From assembly GCF_004916905.1 (NCBI RefSeq), contig NZ_SDLV01000061.1:1-64000 (forward strand): DNA of 64,000 nucleotides, given 5' to 3'. The notes under the pieces were generated by a model. That model was given only the letters and a program-made list of their open reading frames with translations. It did no database searches and was not told where the DNA came from. Positions 27,073-36,520 of this stretch are shown piece after piece; position 1 is the first letter of the stretch, and the number at the start of each line of letters is the position of its first letter. A program made the position numbers and the translations under genes. Origin of the DNA: Chryseobacterium candidae. GTDB lineage: Bacteria > Bacteroidota > Bacteroidia > Flavobacteriales > Weeksellaceae.

Positions 27073-28410
27073 ATGAAAGTTCTTATAAAAAATGTAAATA
27101 TCGTCAACGAAGGAAAAGTCTTTGAAAGCGATATACTGATAGAAAATGATTTAATCTCTAAAATAACTGCCGGAATTTCTGAAGATGCAGATCAGATCAT
27201 TGATGGTTCAGGTAAATATCTTCTTCCCGGAGTAATAGATGATCAGGTGCATTTCCGTGAGCCGGGACTTACTCATAAAGGCGATATTGAAAGCGAATCA
27301 AGAGCGGCCATTGCCGGAGGGATCACCAGTTTTATAGATCAGCCGAATACTGTTCCAAACGCTGTTACCCAGGAGTTATTAGCAGATAAATATGAAATTG
27401 CTTCCCAAAAAGCATATGCCAATTACGGTTTTATGATGGGGGGAACTAATGATAATCTGGAAGAAGTTTTAAAAACAAATCCCAGAAATGTTCCGGGGAT
27501 TAAATTATTCTTAGGATCATCTACAGGAAATATGCTGGTTGATAATCCTGAAACTCTGGAAAACATTTTCAGCAATACCAAAATGCTGATTGCTGTGCAC
27601 TGTGAAGATGAAGCTACCATCAGAGCCAATACACAGAAATATATGGATGAATATGGGGATGATATTCCTGTAAAATTCCACCATCTGATCAGAAGTGAAG
27701 AAGCTTGCTATAAATCTTCATCCAAAGCGATTGAACTTGCGAAAAAAACAGGAGCGAGACTTCACGTTTTCCACCTTTCAACAGCAAAGGAAATGGAGCT
27801 TTTCCGAAATGATATTCCTTTACAAGATAAAAAGATCACCGCTGAGGTATGTGTTCATCATCTTACATTTACCAACGATGATTACGAAACAAGAGGTGGT
27901 CTTATCAAATGGAACCCTGCTGTAAAAACTCAAAAAGATAAAGATGCCCTTTGGGAAGCTTTGCTGGATGACAGAATAGATGTGATTGCTACAGATCACG
28001 CTCCACATACCGCAGAAGAGAAGAACAATGTATATACAAAATGTCCTTCAGGGGCACCTTTGGTACAGCATTCACTGGTCGTAATGCTTGAAAACTATAA
28101 AAACGGTAAAATCTCCCTTGAGAAAATCGTTGAAAAGATGTGTCATAATCCGGCAATCCTTTTCAAAGTTGAAAAAAGAGGTTTTGTGAGAGAAGGATAT
28201 AAAGCAGACTTGGTTTTAGTAGATTTAAATGAAGACTGGACGGTTTCCAAAGACAATTTACTATACAAATGCGGATGGAGTCCATTAGAAGGAATGAATT
28301 TCCACTCTAAAGTTACCCATACTTTTGTTAATGGACATCTGATATATGACAATGGAAAAATTGCAGAGGAGAAATTTGGTGAGAGATTGCTTTTTGAACC
28401 AAGAGATTAA
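27073..28410 (+). CDS. pyrC: Dihydroorotase
   Basis: The enzyme interconverts carbamoyl-aspartate and dihydroorotate in pyrimidine synthesis. The 445-residue sequence has GVIDDQVHFREPGLTHKGD, GIKLFLGSSTGN, HCEDE, HLSTAKEME and ATDHAPHTAEE. The first His of the usual HxH metal site is Gln (Q58-V-H60). I recall the same QVH in Bacteroidetes relatives, so it seems lineage-specific rather than a dead enzyme. The gene stands alone, and no other pyr gene is near. Confidence 0.9.
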   Translation: MKVLIKNVNIVNEGKVFESDILIENDLISKITAGISEDADQIIDGSGKYLLPGVIDDQVHFREPGLTHKGDIESESRAAIAGGITSFIDQPNTVPNAVTQELLADKYEIASQKAYANYGFMMGGTNDNLEEVLKTNPRNVPGIKLFLGSSTGNMLVDNPETLENIFSNTKMLIAVHCEDEATIRANTQKYMDEYGDDIPVKFHHLIRSEEACYKSSSKAIELAKKTGARLHVFHLSTAKEMELFRNDIPLQDKKITAEVCVHHLTFTNDDYETRGGLIKWNPAVKTQKDKDALWEALLDDRIDVIATDHAPHTAEEKNNVYTKCPSGAPLVQHSLVVMLENYKNGKISLEKIVEKMCHNPAILFKVEKRGFVREGYKADLVLVDLNEDWTVSKDNLLYKCGWSPLEGMNFHSKVTHTFVNGHLIYDNGKIAEEKFGERLLFEPRD

Positions 28411-28470
28411 TAAGACAAAATCGCAGCATATGATCTTGAATTAGCTTGAGATTATTGTGATAATTCAATA

Positions 28471-28526
28471 GGAGCGGGCTTTAGCCCGCTCTCTTTATAT
28501 TTGATTTTCCATTGGCTTCAGCCAAA
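28471..28526. repeat. Paired GGCTTYAGCC hairpins
   Basis: GAGCGGGC-TTTA-GCCCGCTC (8-pair stem) and TTGGCT-TC-AGCCAA (6-pair stem) lie 20 bases apart. They share the core GGCTTYAGCC between the convergent dihydroorotase and GH92 genes. They could act as a bidirectional terminator. The repeated core suggests members of a dispersed palindrome family. Confidence 0.65.
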
Positions 28527-28551
28527 ACATATTTTTTACATTTTACTTTTT

Positions 28552-30849
28552 TTATTTCTTTGCTTTACTTCCCATATAAAATGTAAGTTTCCCTCCATTC
28601 ATAATATCAGAATGCTTTAAAATAAAATTCTTAATCTCTTTTCCATTCAGAAGAACTTTCTGAACATATATATTTGGGGGACTCTGATTGATCGCTTCAA
28701 TTTCAAAAGTTTTTCCGTTTTCCAGATTCAGTACAGCGTGATCAATCGCCGGGCTTCCGATAGAATAGTTCTCTGATCCCGGAGCTACAGGATAAAATCC
28801 TAATGAACTTAAAATATACCATGCACTCATTTGTCCGGCATCATCATTTCCGCCCAGCCCATCAGGTGTAGCTTTATATTGCATTTCCAGAATACGGCGG
28901 ATCTGTGCCTGTGCTTTCCACGGCTGCCCTGCCCAGTTATAGAAATAAGCAACATGGTGAGCAGGTTCGTTCCCATGAACATATCCACCAATAATTCCTT
29001 CCCGTGTAATATCTTCAGTGTCTGCAAAGAATTCATCAGGTAAATGCATGGTGAACAGTTCGTCCAGTTTTGAAGCAAATTTTTTCTTTCCACCCATCAT
29101 GGTGATCAGCTCATCCGGATTTTGTGGAACAAAGAAACTGTAGTTCCATGAGTTTCCTTCAATAAAGCCTTGTCCGTGGGTACTTAGCACATCAAAATCT
29201 TTTTTAAAGCTTCCATCTGCCAGACGTGGACGCATAAATCCGATGGTTTTGTCAAAATTATTTTTCCAGTTTTCAGACCGTTTCATAAACTGATTGTAAA
29301 TATCTGTTTTGTTTAAATGTTTTGCCAGTTGAGCAATCGCCCAGTCATCATAGGCATATTCTAATGTATTGGAAACTGATGTTCCGTTTTTTTCAGCCGG
29401 AATATATCCAAGATCAATGTATTGTCCGATGCCCTCGTAATTCCTTTTATTAGCTGTTTCTATACAGGCTTTCAATGCTTCTTCAGGATCACCTTGATAA
29501 TTTCCCTTGATAATAGCGTCAGCCACAACGCTTACACTGTGATAGCCGCTCATACACCAGTTGTCATTGGCATAATGTGACCAGACAGGTAACATTTTCA
29601 TTGAGAATTGATTATAATGTGCCATCATGGATTTTACCATGTCACCATTTCGTTGAGGCTGGATGATATTAAAGAAAGGATGAAGCGTACGGTAAGTATC
29701 CCACAGAGAGAAGGTGGTATAATTGGTAAAGCCATCTGCTTTATGAACATTCTGATCCAGTCCTTTATATTCTCCATTAACGTCCATATAAGTGGTGGGG
29801 TTGATGAAGGTATGGTACATGGCGGTATAAAAATTCGTTTTTTCCGTATCAGAACCTTTGATGACAATTTTATTTAATTCTTTGTTCCAGTTGTCCTGGG
29901 CCTGGGCTTTCGCCTCATCGAAGGTAATATTTCCGGCTTCTTTTTCCAGGTTTTCCAAAGCATTGGTCTGGCTTACCGGAGAAATCGCAAGTTTTATTTC
30001 AATTACTTCATTTTCATTGGTATTAAAATCAAAATACATTTTCAGGTTCTTGCCTGCAATTTCCGGGAAGTTTTTATTCTGGTCGAATTTTCTCCAGAAT
30101 CCTTTGTAAACCTGCTTCTCATCATAGTTTTTCTGACCGTACGATGTAAAAGGTTTGGAAAATTTCATCGCAAAATAAACCGTTCTGGTTCTTGCCCAGC
30201 CGTTGGTCTGACGGTAGCCAGTGATCATATTTCCGTTTTCTACCCGAACGTATGTCCATACATTTTTCCCGTCATAATTGTAAATGCCTGCCATCAGATC
30301 CAGAATAATATGAGCCTGATCAGATTTCGGGAAAGTATAGCGGTGAATTCCCACTCTTGGTGTTGCGGTCAGCTCTGCAAGGATATTGTGATCATCCAGT
30401 TTTACTTTATAATATCCGGCTTCTGCTGTTTCGTTTTGATGCGAAAATCTGCTCCTGTAACCACTTTCCGGATTGGAAGCTGTTCCTGGATTCAGCTGAA
30501 GTTTTCCTACGGTAGGCATCACCAGAAAATCTCCGAGATCAGAATGTCCTGTTCCGCTGAAATGGGTAGAACTGAATCCCACAATGGTTTTATCTTCATA
30601 ACGGTAGCCGGCGCAGTATTTATAAACCTCACCATTATATTTTCCGTTAAGCGCATAAGAAATAGTATCTGTTTCAGGACTTAGCTGTACCGCACCAAAA
30701 GGAACGGTAGCTCCGGGATAAGTATGTCCCATTTTTTCGGTTCCGATCAGAGGGTTGACATATTGTACTAATTTTTCAAATTTTTGAGCATGAAAGTTTG
30801 CACTTAAAAGTACCAGAGAAAGAAAAACAATAGACTTGTGATTTTTCAT
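28552..30849 (-). CDS. GH92 family alpha-mannosidase
   Basis: The 765-residue exported enzyme has a signal peptide (SIVFLSLVLLSANFHAQ). It has the GH92 landmarks VNPLIGTEKMGHTYPGATVPFG, GFSSTHFSGTGHSDLGDF, TFSLWDTYRTLHP, GNEPAHHVAYFYNWAG and GGNDDAGQMSAWYILSSLGFYPVAPG. Family members are calcium-dependent exo-alpha-mannosidases that trim N-glycan or mannan; the linkage cannot be read from sequence. I used the ATG rather than a TTG three codons upstream. It is not in a SusC/D locus. It lies downstream of two-component system 1 on the same strand. Confidence 0.95.
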   Translation of the reverse strand: MKNHKSIVFLSLVLLSANFHAQKFEKLVQYVNPLIGTEKMGHTYPGATVPFGAVQLSPETDTISYALNGKYNGEVYKYCAGYRYEDKTIVGFSSTHFSGTGHSDLGDFLVMPTVGKLQLNPGTASNPESGYRSRFSHQNETAEAGYYKVKLDDHNILAELTATPRVGIHRYTFPKSDQAHIILDLMAGIYNYDGKNVWTYVRVENGNMITGYRQTNGWARTRTVYFAMKFSKPFTSYGQKNYDEKQVYKGFWRKFDQNKNFPEIAGKNLKMYFDFNTNENEVIEIKLAISPVSQTNALENLEKEAGNITFDEAKAQAQDNWNKELNKIVIKGSDTEKTNFYTAMYHTFINPTTYMDVNGEYKGLDQNVHKADGFTNYTTFSLWDTYRTLHPFFNIIQPQRNGDMVKSMMAHYNQFSMKMLPVWSHYANDNWCMSGYHSVSVVADAIIKGNYQGDPEEALKACIETANKRNYEGIGQYIDLGYIPAEKNGTSVSNTLEYAYDDWAIAQLAKHLNKTDIYNQFMKRSENWKNNFDKTIGFMRPRLADGSFKKDFDVLSTHGQGFIEGNSWNYSFFVPQNPDELITMMGGKKKFASKLDELFTMHLPDEFFADTEDITREGIIGGYVHGNEPAHHVAYFYNWAGQPWKAQAQIRRILEMQYKATPDGLGGNDDAGQMSAWYILSSLGFYPVAPGSENYSIGSPAIDHAVLNLENGKTFEIEAINQSPPNIYVQKVLLNGKEIKNFILKHSDIMNGGKLTFYMGSKAKK

Positions 30850-30926
30850 TAATGACAATTTTTCAAAGTTTAAATTAAAGTGAAATCATCATTTAGTGTT
30901 GTGTTTTAAATTAGTTTAAATACTAT

Positions 30927-31610
30927 TTACTCTTTTTCAGAAAAACGGAAACCTATTCCGTGAAGGTTTTCTATTAAAACGTTTTGCTCTTCAGCCAGTA
31001 CCTTTCTCAGCCGGGAAATAAATACATCGAGGCTTCGTCCCATAAAATAATCATCATCACCCCAGATGGCCTTTAGAATGTCCTGTCTTTTGACCACCAG
31101 ATTTTTGTGGCGGATAAAATATAAAAGAAGATCAGACTCTCTTTGGGTAAGGGTAATATGGTTGTCAATCCCTTGAAGGGTATAGTTTTTAGGATCAAAA
31201 TCATATTTGCCCACTTTATATTGTAGAGGGGAAGCGTCTGTTTTCTTGGTACGTTTAAGGAAAACTTCAATTTTCAACATCAGTTCTTCAATACTGAATG
31301 GTTTTACCAGATAATCATCTGCACCAATTTTAAGCCCTTTGATTCTGTCTTCTTTTAAAGCTTTTGCAGAAATGAAAATAATAGGAATTTCAGAATTTTT
31401 ATTGCGGATATTTTGTGCTAGCTCAAATCCGTTCATCCCGGGTATCATAATATCCAGCAGGCAGATATCAAAATCCCGACTGTTAAATGCTTCCAGAGCA
31501 GATTCACCGTCAGAATAACAGCTGATGTCATAATAGCTTTCCAGACTGTCTTCCACCAGAAAAGCTATTGTTTTGTCATCTTCGGCATATAAAATTTTAG
31601 ATTTCTCCAT
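30927..31610 (-). CDS. OmpR-family response regulator (two-component system 1)
   Basis: The 227-residue regulator has a receiver domain with D53 as phospho-acceptor (ICLLDIMIPGMNGFE), acidic D11/D12, and K104-region LVKPFSIEEL. The C-terminal winged helix is of OmpR type (LTQRESDLLLYFIRH ... GRSLDVFISRLRKVL). It lies 15 bases after its kinase gene. Its likely DNA sites are the TTAACAA repeats at 32925-32963, inferred from position. Confidence 0.93.
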   Translation of the reverse strand: MEKSKILYAEDDKTIAFLVEDSLESYYDISCYSDGESALEAFNSRDFDICLLDIMIPGMNGFELAQNIRNKNSEIPIIFISAKALKEDRIKGLKIGADDYLVKPFSIEELMLKIEVFLKRTKKTDASPLQYKVGKYDFDPKNYTLQGIDNHITLTQRESDLLLYFIRHKNLVVKRQDILKAIWGDDDYFMGRSLDVFISRLRKVLAEEQNVLIENLHGIGFRFSEKE

Positions 31611-31625
31611 AATACTTACACATGA

Positions 31626-32879
31626 TTAATTTGAAAACGGAAAGAAGAGCGTTGTGGTAATTCCCGGGTCTTCATTATTCTCCACATAAATTTTCCAGTG
31701 ATGCTGCTGAACTACTTTTTTTACATAAAATAATCCCAGCCCAAAACCATTTACTTCTTCACTTCTTTTGGTATGTACCCTGTAAAACTTATCGAAAATA
31801 TGAGGAATATTTTTAGCAGGAATCCCCATTCCGTTATCTTTAAACTTTAAATATAAACCTTTTGAATCTTTATAAGCTGAAATTTCAATCACAGGCTTTC
31901 TTTCACAATATTTGATAGAATTATCCAGCAGGTTGTAAATGATATTGGTAAAGTGAAATTCATCTGCCATTACTGAAGTACTGTTTTCAATATCAATCTC
32001 AATGCTGAGGTCTTTGTTTTTGTGCCGAATATTATCAGCAATCTCCTGAATAAAAGGAAGTAACAGAATTTTTTGAGGCTTTAATGACAGTCCTGCCGCA
32101 TCATTTTTAGCAATATTCAATATTTTCTCAATGTGGCTGTTAAGCTTGTGACTTTGATTGATGATAATGGAAGTATAGGTCTGCAGTTTAGAATTATCCT
32201 GTACCAGTTCCTGCTTATTGAGAGCTTCCGAAGCCAAAAGTATCGAAGATAAAGGAGTCTTAAACTCATGAGTCATATTATTAATAAAATCACGCTGCAG
32301 TTCCGAAAACTTCTTCTGCTGAATGATCGTATAAATAGAATATACATACACCAAAAGGATGATGATAAGGGCAAATGTAAGGAGATACCAGAATCGTAAT
32401 GAACTGATCAGGTATGTGGTTTTATCCGGGAAGCGGATGGAAAAGTAATAGATCAGATTTTTATGCTTCGGAAAATTGATTACCTTGTTGCCGGGGCTTT
32501 CCTGATGGGTAGTCATATACTTTCCGTACACCATTTTATCACTGTGGCAGTTGTATAGTGCATACACATAATCTGTATTGATCTGGAAACGGGTAAATTC
32601 TGTTTTAAGATAATATTCCAGCACTACGGGATGAAATTCATTGTTAATATTAACCACATAATAGTCATTGGCAATATTCTGTACAGGATTTTCGGTGTAG
32701 GATGTCTTTCCTCCTGAGAGTTTTTCTGCGACTTCCATTAAGGCAATATTGACTTTCTGGTTAAATTTTTTGTCTTCAAGATTATAAGCCTGGCGCGTCC
32801 ACATCAACTGTGCTATTAAAATCCCGATAATAGCAACAAATCCCAGGGTTATTATAATATTGAGTCTTTTTATTTTCAT
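31626..32879 (-). CDS. Sensor histidine kinase (two-component system 1)
   Basis: The 417-residue membrane kinase has helices near residues 9-27 and 165-187 bounding a periplasmic sensor domain of no recognised family. The H-box MTHEFKTPLSSILLASE (phospho-acceptor His) follows, then a HATPase domain with NLLDNSIKY, DNGMGIPAKNIPHIFDKF and GFGLGLFYVKKV. It is related to RprX-type Bacteroidetes kinases. The ATG start at MKIKRLN is preferred to a TTG four codons upstream. It partners the regulator just downstream. Confidence 0.92.
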   Translation of the reverse strand: MKIKRLNIIITLGFVAIIGILIAQLMWTRQAYNLEDKKFNQKVNIALMEVAEKLSGGKTSYTENPVQNIANDYYVVNINNEFHPVVLEYYLKTEFTRFQINTDYVYALYNCHSDKMVYGKYMTTHQESPGNKVINFPKHKNLIYYFSIRFPDKTTYLISSLRFWYLLTFALIIILLVYVYSIYTIIQQKKFSELQRDFINNMTHEFKTPLSSILLASEALNKQELVQDNSKLQTYTSIIINQSHKLNSHIEKILNIAKNDAAGLSLKPQKILLLPFIQEIADNIRHKNKDLSIEIDIENSTSVMADEFHFTNIIYNLLDNSIKYCERKPVIEISAYKDSKGLYLKFKDNGMGIPAKNIPHIFDKFYRVHTKRSEEVNGFGLGLFYVKKVVQQHHWKIYVENNEDPGITTTLFFPFSN

Positions 32880-32924
32880 TTCCTGAAACAATATTATCCA
32901 AAAATATCTATTTATCTTTTATTA

Positions 32925-32991
32925 TTAACAACTCGTTAACAAATGTTTGACAGCGGTTAACAAGTTGTAATCACTGTCTGCTTTACATTTG
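32925..32991 (+). promoter_or_regulatory. TTAACAA repeat array and -7 box upstream of the DUF1573 gene
   Basis: TTAACAA occurs at 32925, 32936 and 32957, with a one-mismatch copy (TTGACAG) at 32947, giving spacings of 11, 11 and 10 bases. TACATTTG (32984-32991) fits the -7 consensus and begins 21 bases after the last TTAACA. Tandem 11-bp sites next to a promoter are the usual layout for OmpR/PhoB-type regulators. The adjacent two-component system 1 is the obvious candidate, by inference. Confidence 0.55.
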
Positions 32992-33027
32992 TCATACCGA
33001 AATATAATAATATTAGAATTTATACTC

Positions 33028-33438
33028 ATGAAAAAACTAAAAATTACAGCTCTTTTAGCCGTGTTGGCATTCTCTCCTTTTTATGCTAATGTACTTACTG
33101 CAGATGCTCCATCCATTGTAAAAATGGTTGCAGATGCCATTAAATGGAAATCAGAATCTATTGATGTAGGAAATATTCCTCAGGGAAAACCAAAATTGAT
33201 CAGATTTGAATTCACCAATACAAGTTCAAAACCGATTATCATACAAAATGTAGCTCCTTCTTGCGGATGTACCACTGCAGATTATACCAAAACACCTATC
33301 CAGCCTGGGAAGAAAGGATTTGTAGAAGCCAGCTATAATGCAGCAGCAGCTGGTCCGTTTATGAAGACTGTAAACGTTACTACAAGTGACAGCAAAACTC
33401 CTAAGACACTTTCATTCAAAGGAGTGGTTACAGCTTAA
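33028..33438 (+). CDS. DUF1573 exported protein
   Basis: The 136-residue protein has a signal peptide (KITALLAVLAFSPFYANVLTA) and a DUF1573 immunoglobulin-like domain: IDVGNIPQGKPKLIRFEFTNTS, IIQNVAPSCGCTTADYTKTPIQPG and GPFMKTVNVTTSD. The family is common and often multi-copy in Bacteroidetes; its role is unknown. The ATG at MKKLKIT was chosen because the longer frame overlaps the -7 promoter box. It is divergent from two-component system 1, whose candidate sites lie directly upstream. Confidence 0.9.
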   Translation: MKKLKITALLAVLAFSPFYANVLTADAPSIVKMVADAIKWKSESIDVGNIPQGKPKLIRFEFTNTSSKPIIIQNVAPSCGCTTADYTKTPIQPGKKGFVEASYNAAAAGPFMKTVNVTTSDSKTPKTLSFKGVVTA

Positions 33439-33460
33439 TACATTATTTTTTTCAAGATTA

Positions 33461-33494
33461 AAATAGCCTGGTAAGTAATTGTCAGGCTATTTTA
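33461..33494 (+). terminator. Terminator after the DUF1573 gene
   Basis: AAATAGCCTG and CAGGCTATTT form a ten-pair stem with a T-rich tail. Confidence 0.8.
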
Positions 33495-33614
33495 TTTAAA
33501 AAAAGTCTACCGGTTTTAAAAAATAGGGAGAGAATAATTATTTGTAGCATTATTTATCAATCCATTTTAAAGGATTGCATTTCAATATTTAGTATTTTTA
33601 AGAAAAAATATTTT

Positions 33615-34496
33615 ATGAGTCTATATACACAACCTATGCTGCGCGAAGGGGCACTAAAAGATAAAGTAGCAATTGTAACAGGCGGCGGCAGCGGTCTTGG
33701 CAAAGCGATGACCAAATACTTTCTTGAACTGGGCGCTAAAGTAGTGATTACTTCCAGAAATCTGGAAAAGCTGCAGACCACAGCTAAGGAACTTGAAGAT
33801 GAAACCGGAGGTAAGGTGCTTTGCGTAGCGTGTGATGTAAGAAACTGGGAAGAGGTAGAAGCAATGAAAGAGGCAACGCTGAAAGAATTCGGAAAGATTG
33901 ATATTTTGTTGAATAATGCAGCAGGAAACTTCATTTCTCCAACAGAAAAACTAACTCATTCTGCTTTTGACTCCATTCTCGATATTGTTTTAAAAGGAAC
34001 AAAAAACTGTACCCTTTCCGTAGGAAAACACTGGATAGATTCTAAAACACCGGGAACTGTACTGAACATTGTAACCACTTATGCATGGACAGGCTCTGCC
34101 TATGTAGTGCCATCAGCCTGTGCAAAAGCCGGAGTTCTGGCGATGACCAGATCTTTAGCGGTAGAATGGGCAAAATACGGAATCCGTTTCAATGCCATTG
34201 CACCAGGACCTTTCCCTACAAAAGGAGCTTGGGACAGACTTCTTCCCGGAGATCTTCAGGAGAAATTTGATATGAAGAAAAAAGTTCCGTTGAGAAGAGT
34301 AGGAGAGCATCAGGAGCTTGCCAACCTTGCTGCTTATCTGGTTTCTGATTATTCAGCATATATGAATGGGGAAGTGGTAACCATTGATGGAGGAGAATGG
34401 CTTCAGGGTGCCGGCGAATTCAATATGCTTGAAGCAATTCCTAAAGAAATGTGGGATGCTTTGGAAGCCATGATAAAAGCCAAAAAATCAAATTAA
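33615..34496 (+). CDS. SDR oxidoreductase, 2,4-dienoyl-CoA reductase-like
   Basis: The 293-residue NAD(P)-dependent enzyme has the Rossmann motif TGGGSGLG, NNAAGNF and the segment VVPSACAKAGVLAMTRSLAVEW. The usual SDR YxxxK is SxxxK here, as in mitochondrial and peroxisomal 2,4-dienoyl-CoA reductases, which use another Tyr (probably in TTYAWTGSA). It likely helps degrade unsaturated fatty acids. The substrate assignment rests on this signature. The gene is monocistronic with a strong terminator. Confidence 0.85.
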   Translation: MSLYTQPMLREGALKDKVAIVTGGGSGLGKAMTKYFLELGAKVVITSRNLEKLQTTAKELEDETGGKVLCVACDVRNWEEVEAMKEATLKEFGKIDILLNNAAGNFISPTEKLTHSAFDSILDIVLKGTKNCTLSVGKHWIDSKTPGTVLNIVTTYAWTGSAYVVPSACAKAGVLAMTRSLAVEWAKYGIRFNAIAPGPFPTKGAWDRLLPGDLQEKFDMKKKVPLRRVGEHQELANLAAYLVSDYSAYMNGEVVTIDGGEWLQGAGEFNMLEAIPKEMWDALEAMIKAKKSN

Positions 34497-34512
34497 ATTA
34501 AACTTATAATAA

Positions 34513-34552
34513 AAAAACTCCCGGATGTGTAACAAATCCGGGAGTTTTTTTT
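34513..34552 (+). terminator. Terminator after the SDR gene
   Basis: AAAAACTCCCGGAT and ATCCGGGAGTTTTT form a 14-pair stem followed by T residues. Confidence 0.9.
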
Positions 34553-34579
34553 ACCTATACACTAAATAATACTTTTCAA

Positions 34580-36520
34580 ATGAATTTTAAACTTCCGACC
34601 CTTGTTTCGACGCTTGCGGTTGTCCTCTTCTCAGGATCTGCATATGCACAGCAGACTCCGAAATATGATTACGTAGAAGCATTTAAGCCATTCTTTTATC
34701 CGCAGACAGGTACAGCAACCCGCTCTGCAAGCGGACAACCGGGACATGCTTACTGGCAGAATTCAGCAGATTATCATTTGAATGTCAGCCTGAATGAAGC
34801 TAAAAAAGAAATTACAGGAACAGCAGAAATTACCTATACCAATAACAGCCCGGATAAATTAGGCTTTCTGTGGCTGCAGCTTGATCAGAACCTTTTTGCG
34901 AAAGACTCCAGAGGAAATGGAGTAGTTCCGCTTTCCGGAAGCCGAAATGGAGCTCATGGCGAAGAGTTGAACGGCGGATATACCATTAAATCAGTTAAAC
35001 TGGATGGTAAGAAAGATGTAAAATATACCATTACCGATACGAGAATGCAGATTGATCTTCTCAAAGAGCTGAAAGCCAATGGAGGGGTTACCAAAATAGA
35101 AATTGAATATTCCTTTATTTCTCCTGATTATGGTTCAGACAGAATGGGAATACAGGATACTAAAAACGGTAAAATATTTACCATAGCACAATGGTATCCG
35201 AGAATGTGCGTATACGATGATGTTTTAGGATGGAATACATTACCCTACCTTGGAGCTTCGGAATTCTATTTGGAATATGGAAATATCACAGCCAATATTA
35301 CAGTTCCTGCCAATCATTATGTAGTGGCATCCGGAGAACTTCTGAATGAGAAAGAAGTGTACAGTAAAGAAGAAATTAAAAGATGGAATGAGGCAAGAAA
35401 CAGTGATAAAACGGTAATGATCCGTCCTGAATCTGAAATCGGTAAAAATAAAACTTCCGGTACAAAGACCTGGAAATTTAAAATTAATCAGACCAGAGAT
35501 TTTGCATGGGCATCATCTGCCGGATTTATTTTAGATGCCGCAAAAATAAATTTACCCAGTGGAACGAAATCTTTGGCTATTTCAGCTTATCCTGCAGAAA
35601 GTGCCGGTGACAAAGCATGGGGAAGATCTACAGAATATACGAAAGCTGCTATAGAGCATTATTCTAAAAAATGGTATGAATACACCTATCCGGCTGCCAC
35701 CAATGTAGCAGGAAATGAGGGAGGAATGGAATATCCGGGAATTGTTTTCTGTCATATGGACTCCAAAGGAGAAGATCTTTGGGGTGTTACAGACCATGAG
35801 TTCGGACACAACTGGTTTCCTATGATCGTAGGATCTAATGAAAGACTCTTCGCATGGATGGATGAAGGGTTTAACACGTTCATTAACGGGCTTTCCACCG
35901 AAGCTTTCAATAAAGGAGAATATTACCGTAAACCGAATCTGGCAAGATCAGGAATGTATCTGTTGACAGATAGTCTGGAACCTGTAATGGTAGGACCGGA
36001 CAATATGAAAGAAAGAAGCATTGGTGCTTTAGCTTATTTTAAACCGGGAACAGGATTAAAGGTTTTAAGAGAAGCAATTCTGGGTCCTGAAAAATTTGAC
36101 AAAGCATTCAGAACCTATATAGATCGCTGGGCTTTTAAACATCCTACTCCCTGGGATTTTTTCCATACCATGGAAAATGTTTCCGGAGAGGAACTGAACT
36201 GGTTCTGGAGAGGATGGTTCTTTAATAAATGGAAAATTGATCAGGCTGTTAAAAACGTAAAATACATCAACGGAGACTTTAAAAACGGAGTTGAGATTAC
36301 CGTTGAAAATATTGGGCAAATGCCGATGCCTACTACTGTACAGTTGAAATTCAAAGATGGAACTGCACAGATGGTGAAAATTCCTGTTGAAGTCTGGAAA
36401 AGAAATACTGAATGGACATTCAAGGTAGATTCCAGCAAGGAAATTGATGAGGTAAAGCTGGACCCGAATTCTGTTGTTCCTGATATCAATCTGGAAAACA
36501 ATAGCCGTAAACCGTCATAA
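34580..36520 (+). CDS. M1 family metallopeptidase (paralogue 1)
   Basis: The 646-residue exported aminopeptidase-like enzyme has a signal peptide ending near YAQQ. The zinc site is H406-EFG-H410 with E429 as third ligand (WMDEGFNTF). It lacks a clear GAMEN motif and has GGMEYPGIVF in its place, which is common for this Bacteroidetes M1 group. A C-terminal beta domain follows. It probably digests peptides in the periplasm. It is homologous to the gene at 47028 (same YWQN, YTNNSPD and AWMDEG/AFMDEG blocks). No operon partner is apparent. Confidence 0.9.
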   Translation: MNFKLPTLVSTLAVVLFSGSAYAQQTPKYDYVEAFKPFFYPQTGTATRSASGQPGHAYWQNSADYHLNVSLNEAKKEITGTAEITYTNNSPDKLGFLWLQLDQNLFAKDSRGNGVVPLSGSRNGAHGEELNGGYTIKSVKLDGKKDVKYTITDTRMQIDLLKELKANGGVTKIEIEYSFISPDYGSDRMGIQDTKNGKIFTIAQWYPRMCVYDDVLGWNTLPYLGASEFYLEYGNITANITVPANHYVVASGELLNEKEVYSKEEIKRWNEARNSDKTVMIRPESEIGKNKTSGTKTWKFKINQTRDFAWASSAGFILDAAKINLPSGTKSLAISAYPAESAGDKAWGRSTEYTKAAIEHYSKKWYEYTYPAATNVAGNEGGMEYPGIVFCHMDSKGEDLWGVTDHEFGHNWFPMIVGSNERLFAWMDEGFNTFINGLSTEAFNKGEYYRKPNLARSGMYLLTDSLEPVMVGPDNMKERSIGALAYFKPGTGLKVLREAILGPEKFDKAFRTYIDRWAFKHPTPWDFFHTMENVSGEELNWFWRGWFFNKWKIDQAVKNVKYINGDFKNGVEITVENIGQMPMPTTVQLKFKDGTAQMVKIPVEVWKRNTEWTFKVDSSKEIDEVKLDPNSVVPDINLENNSRKPS

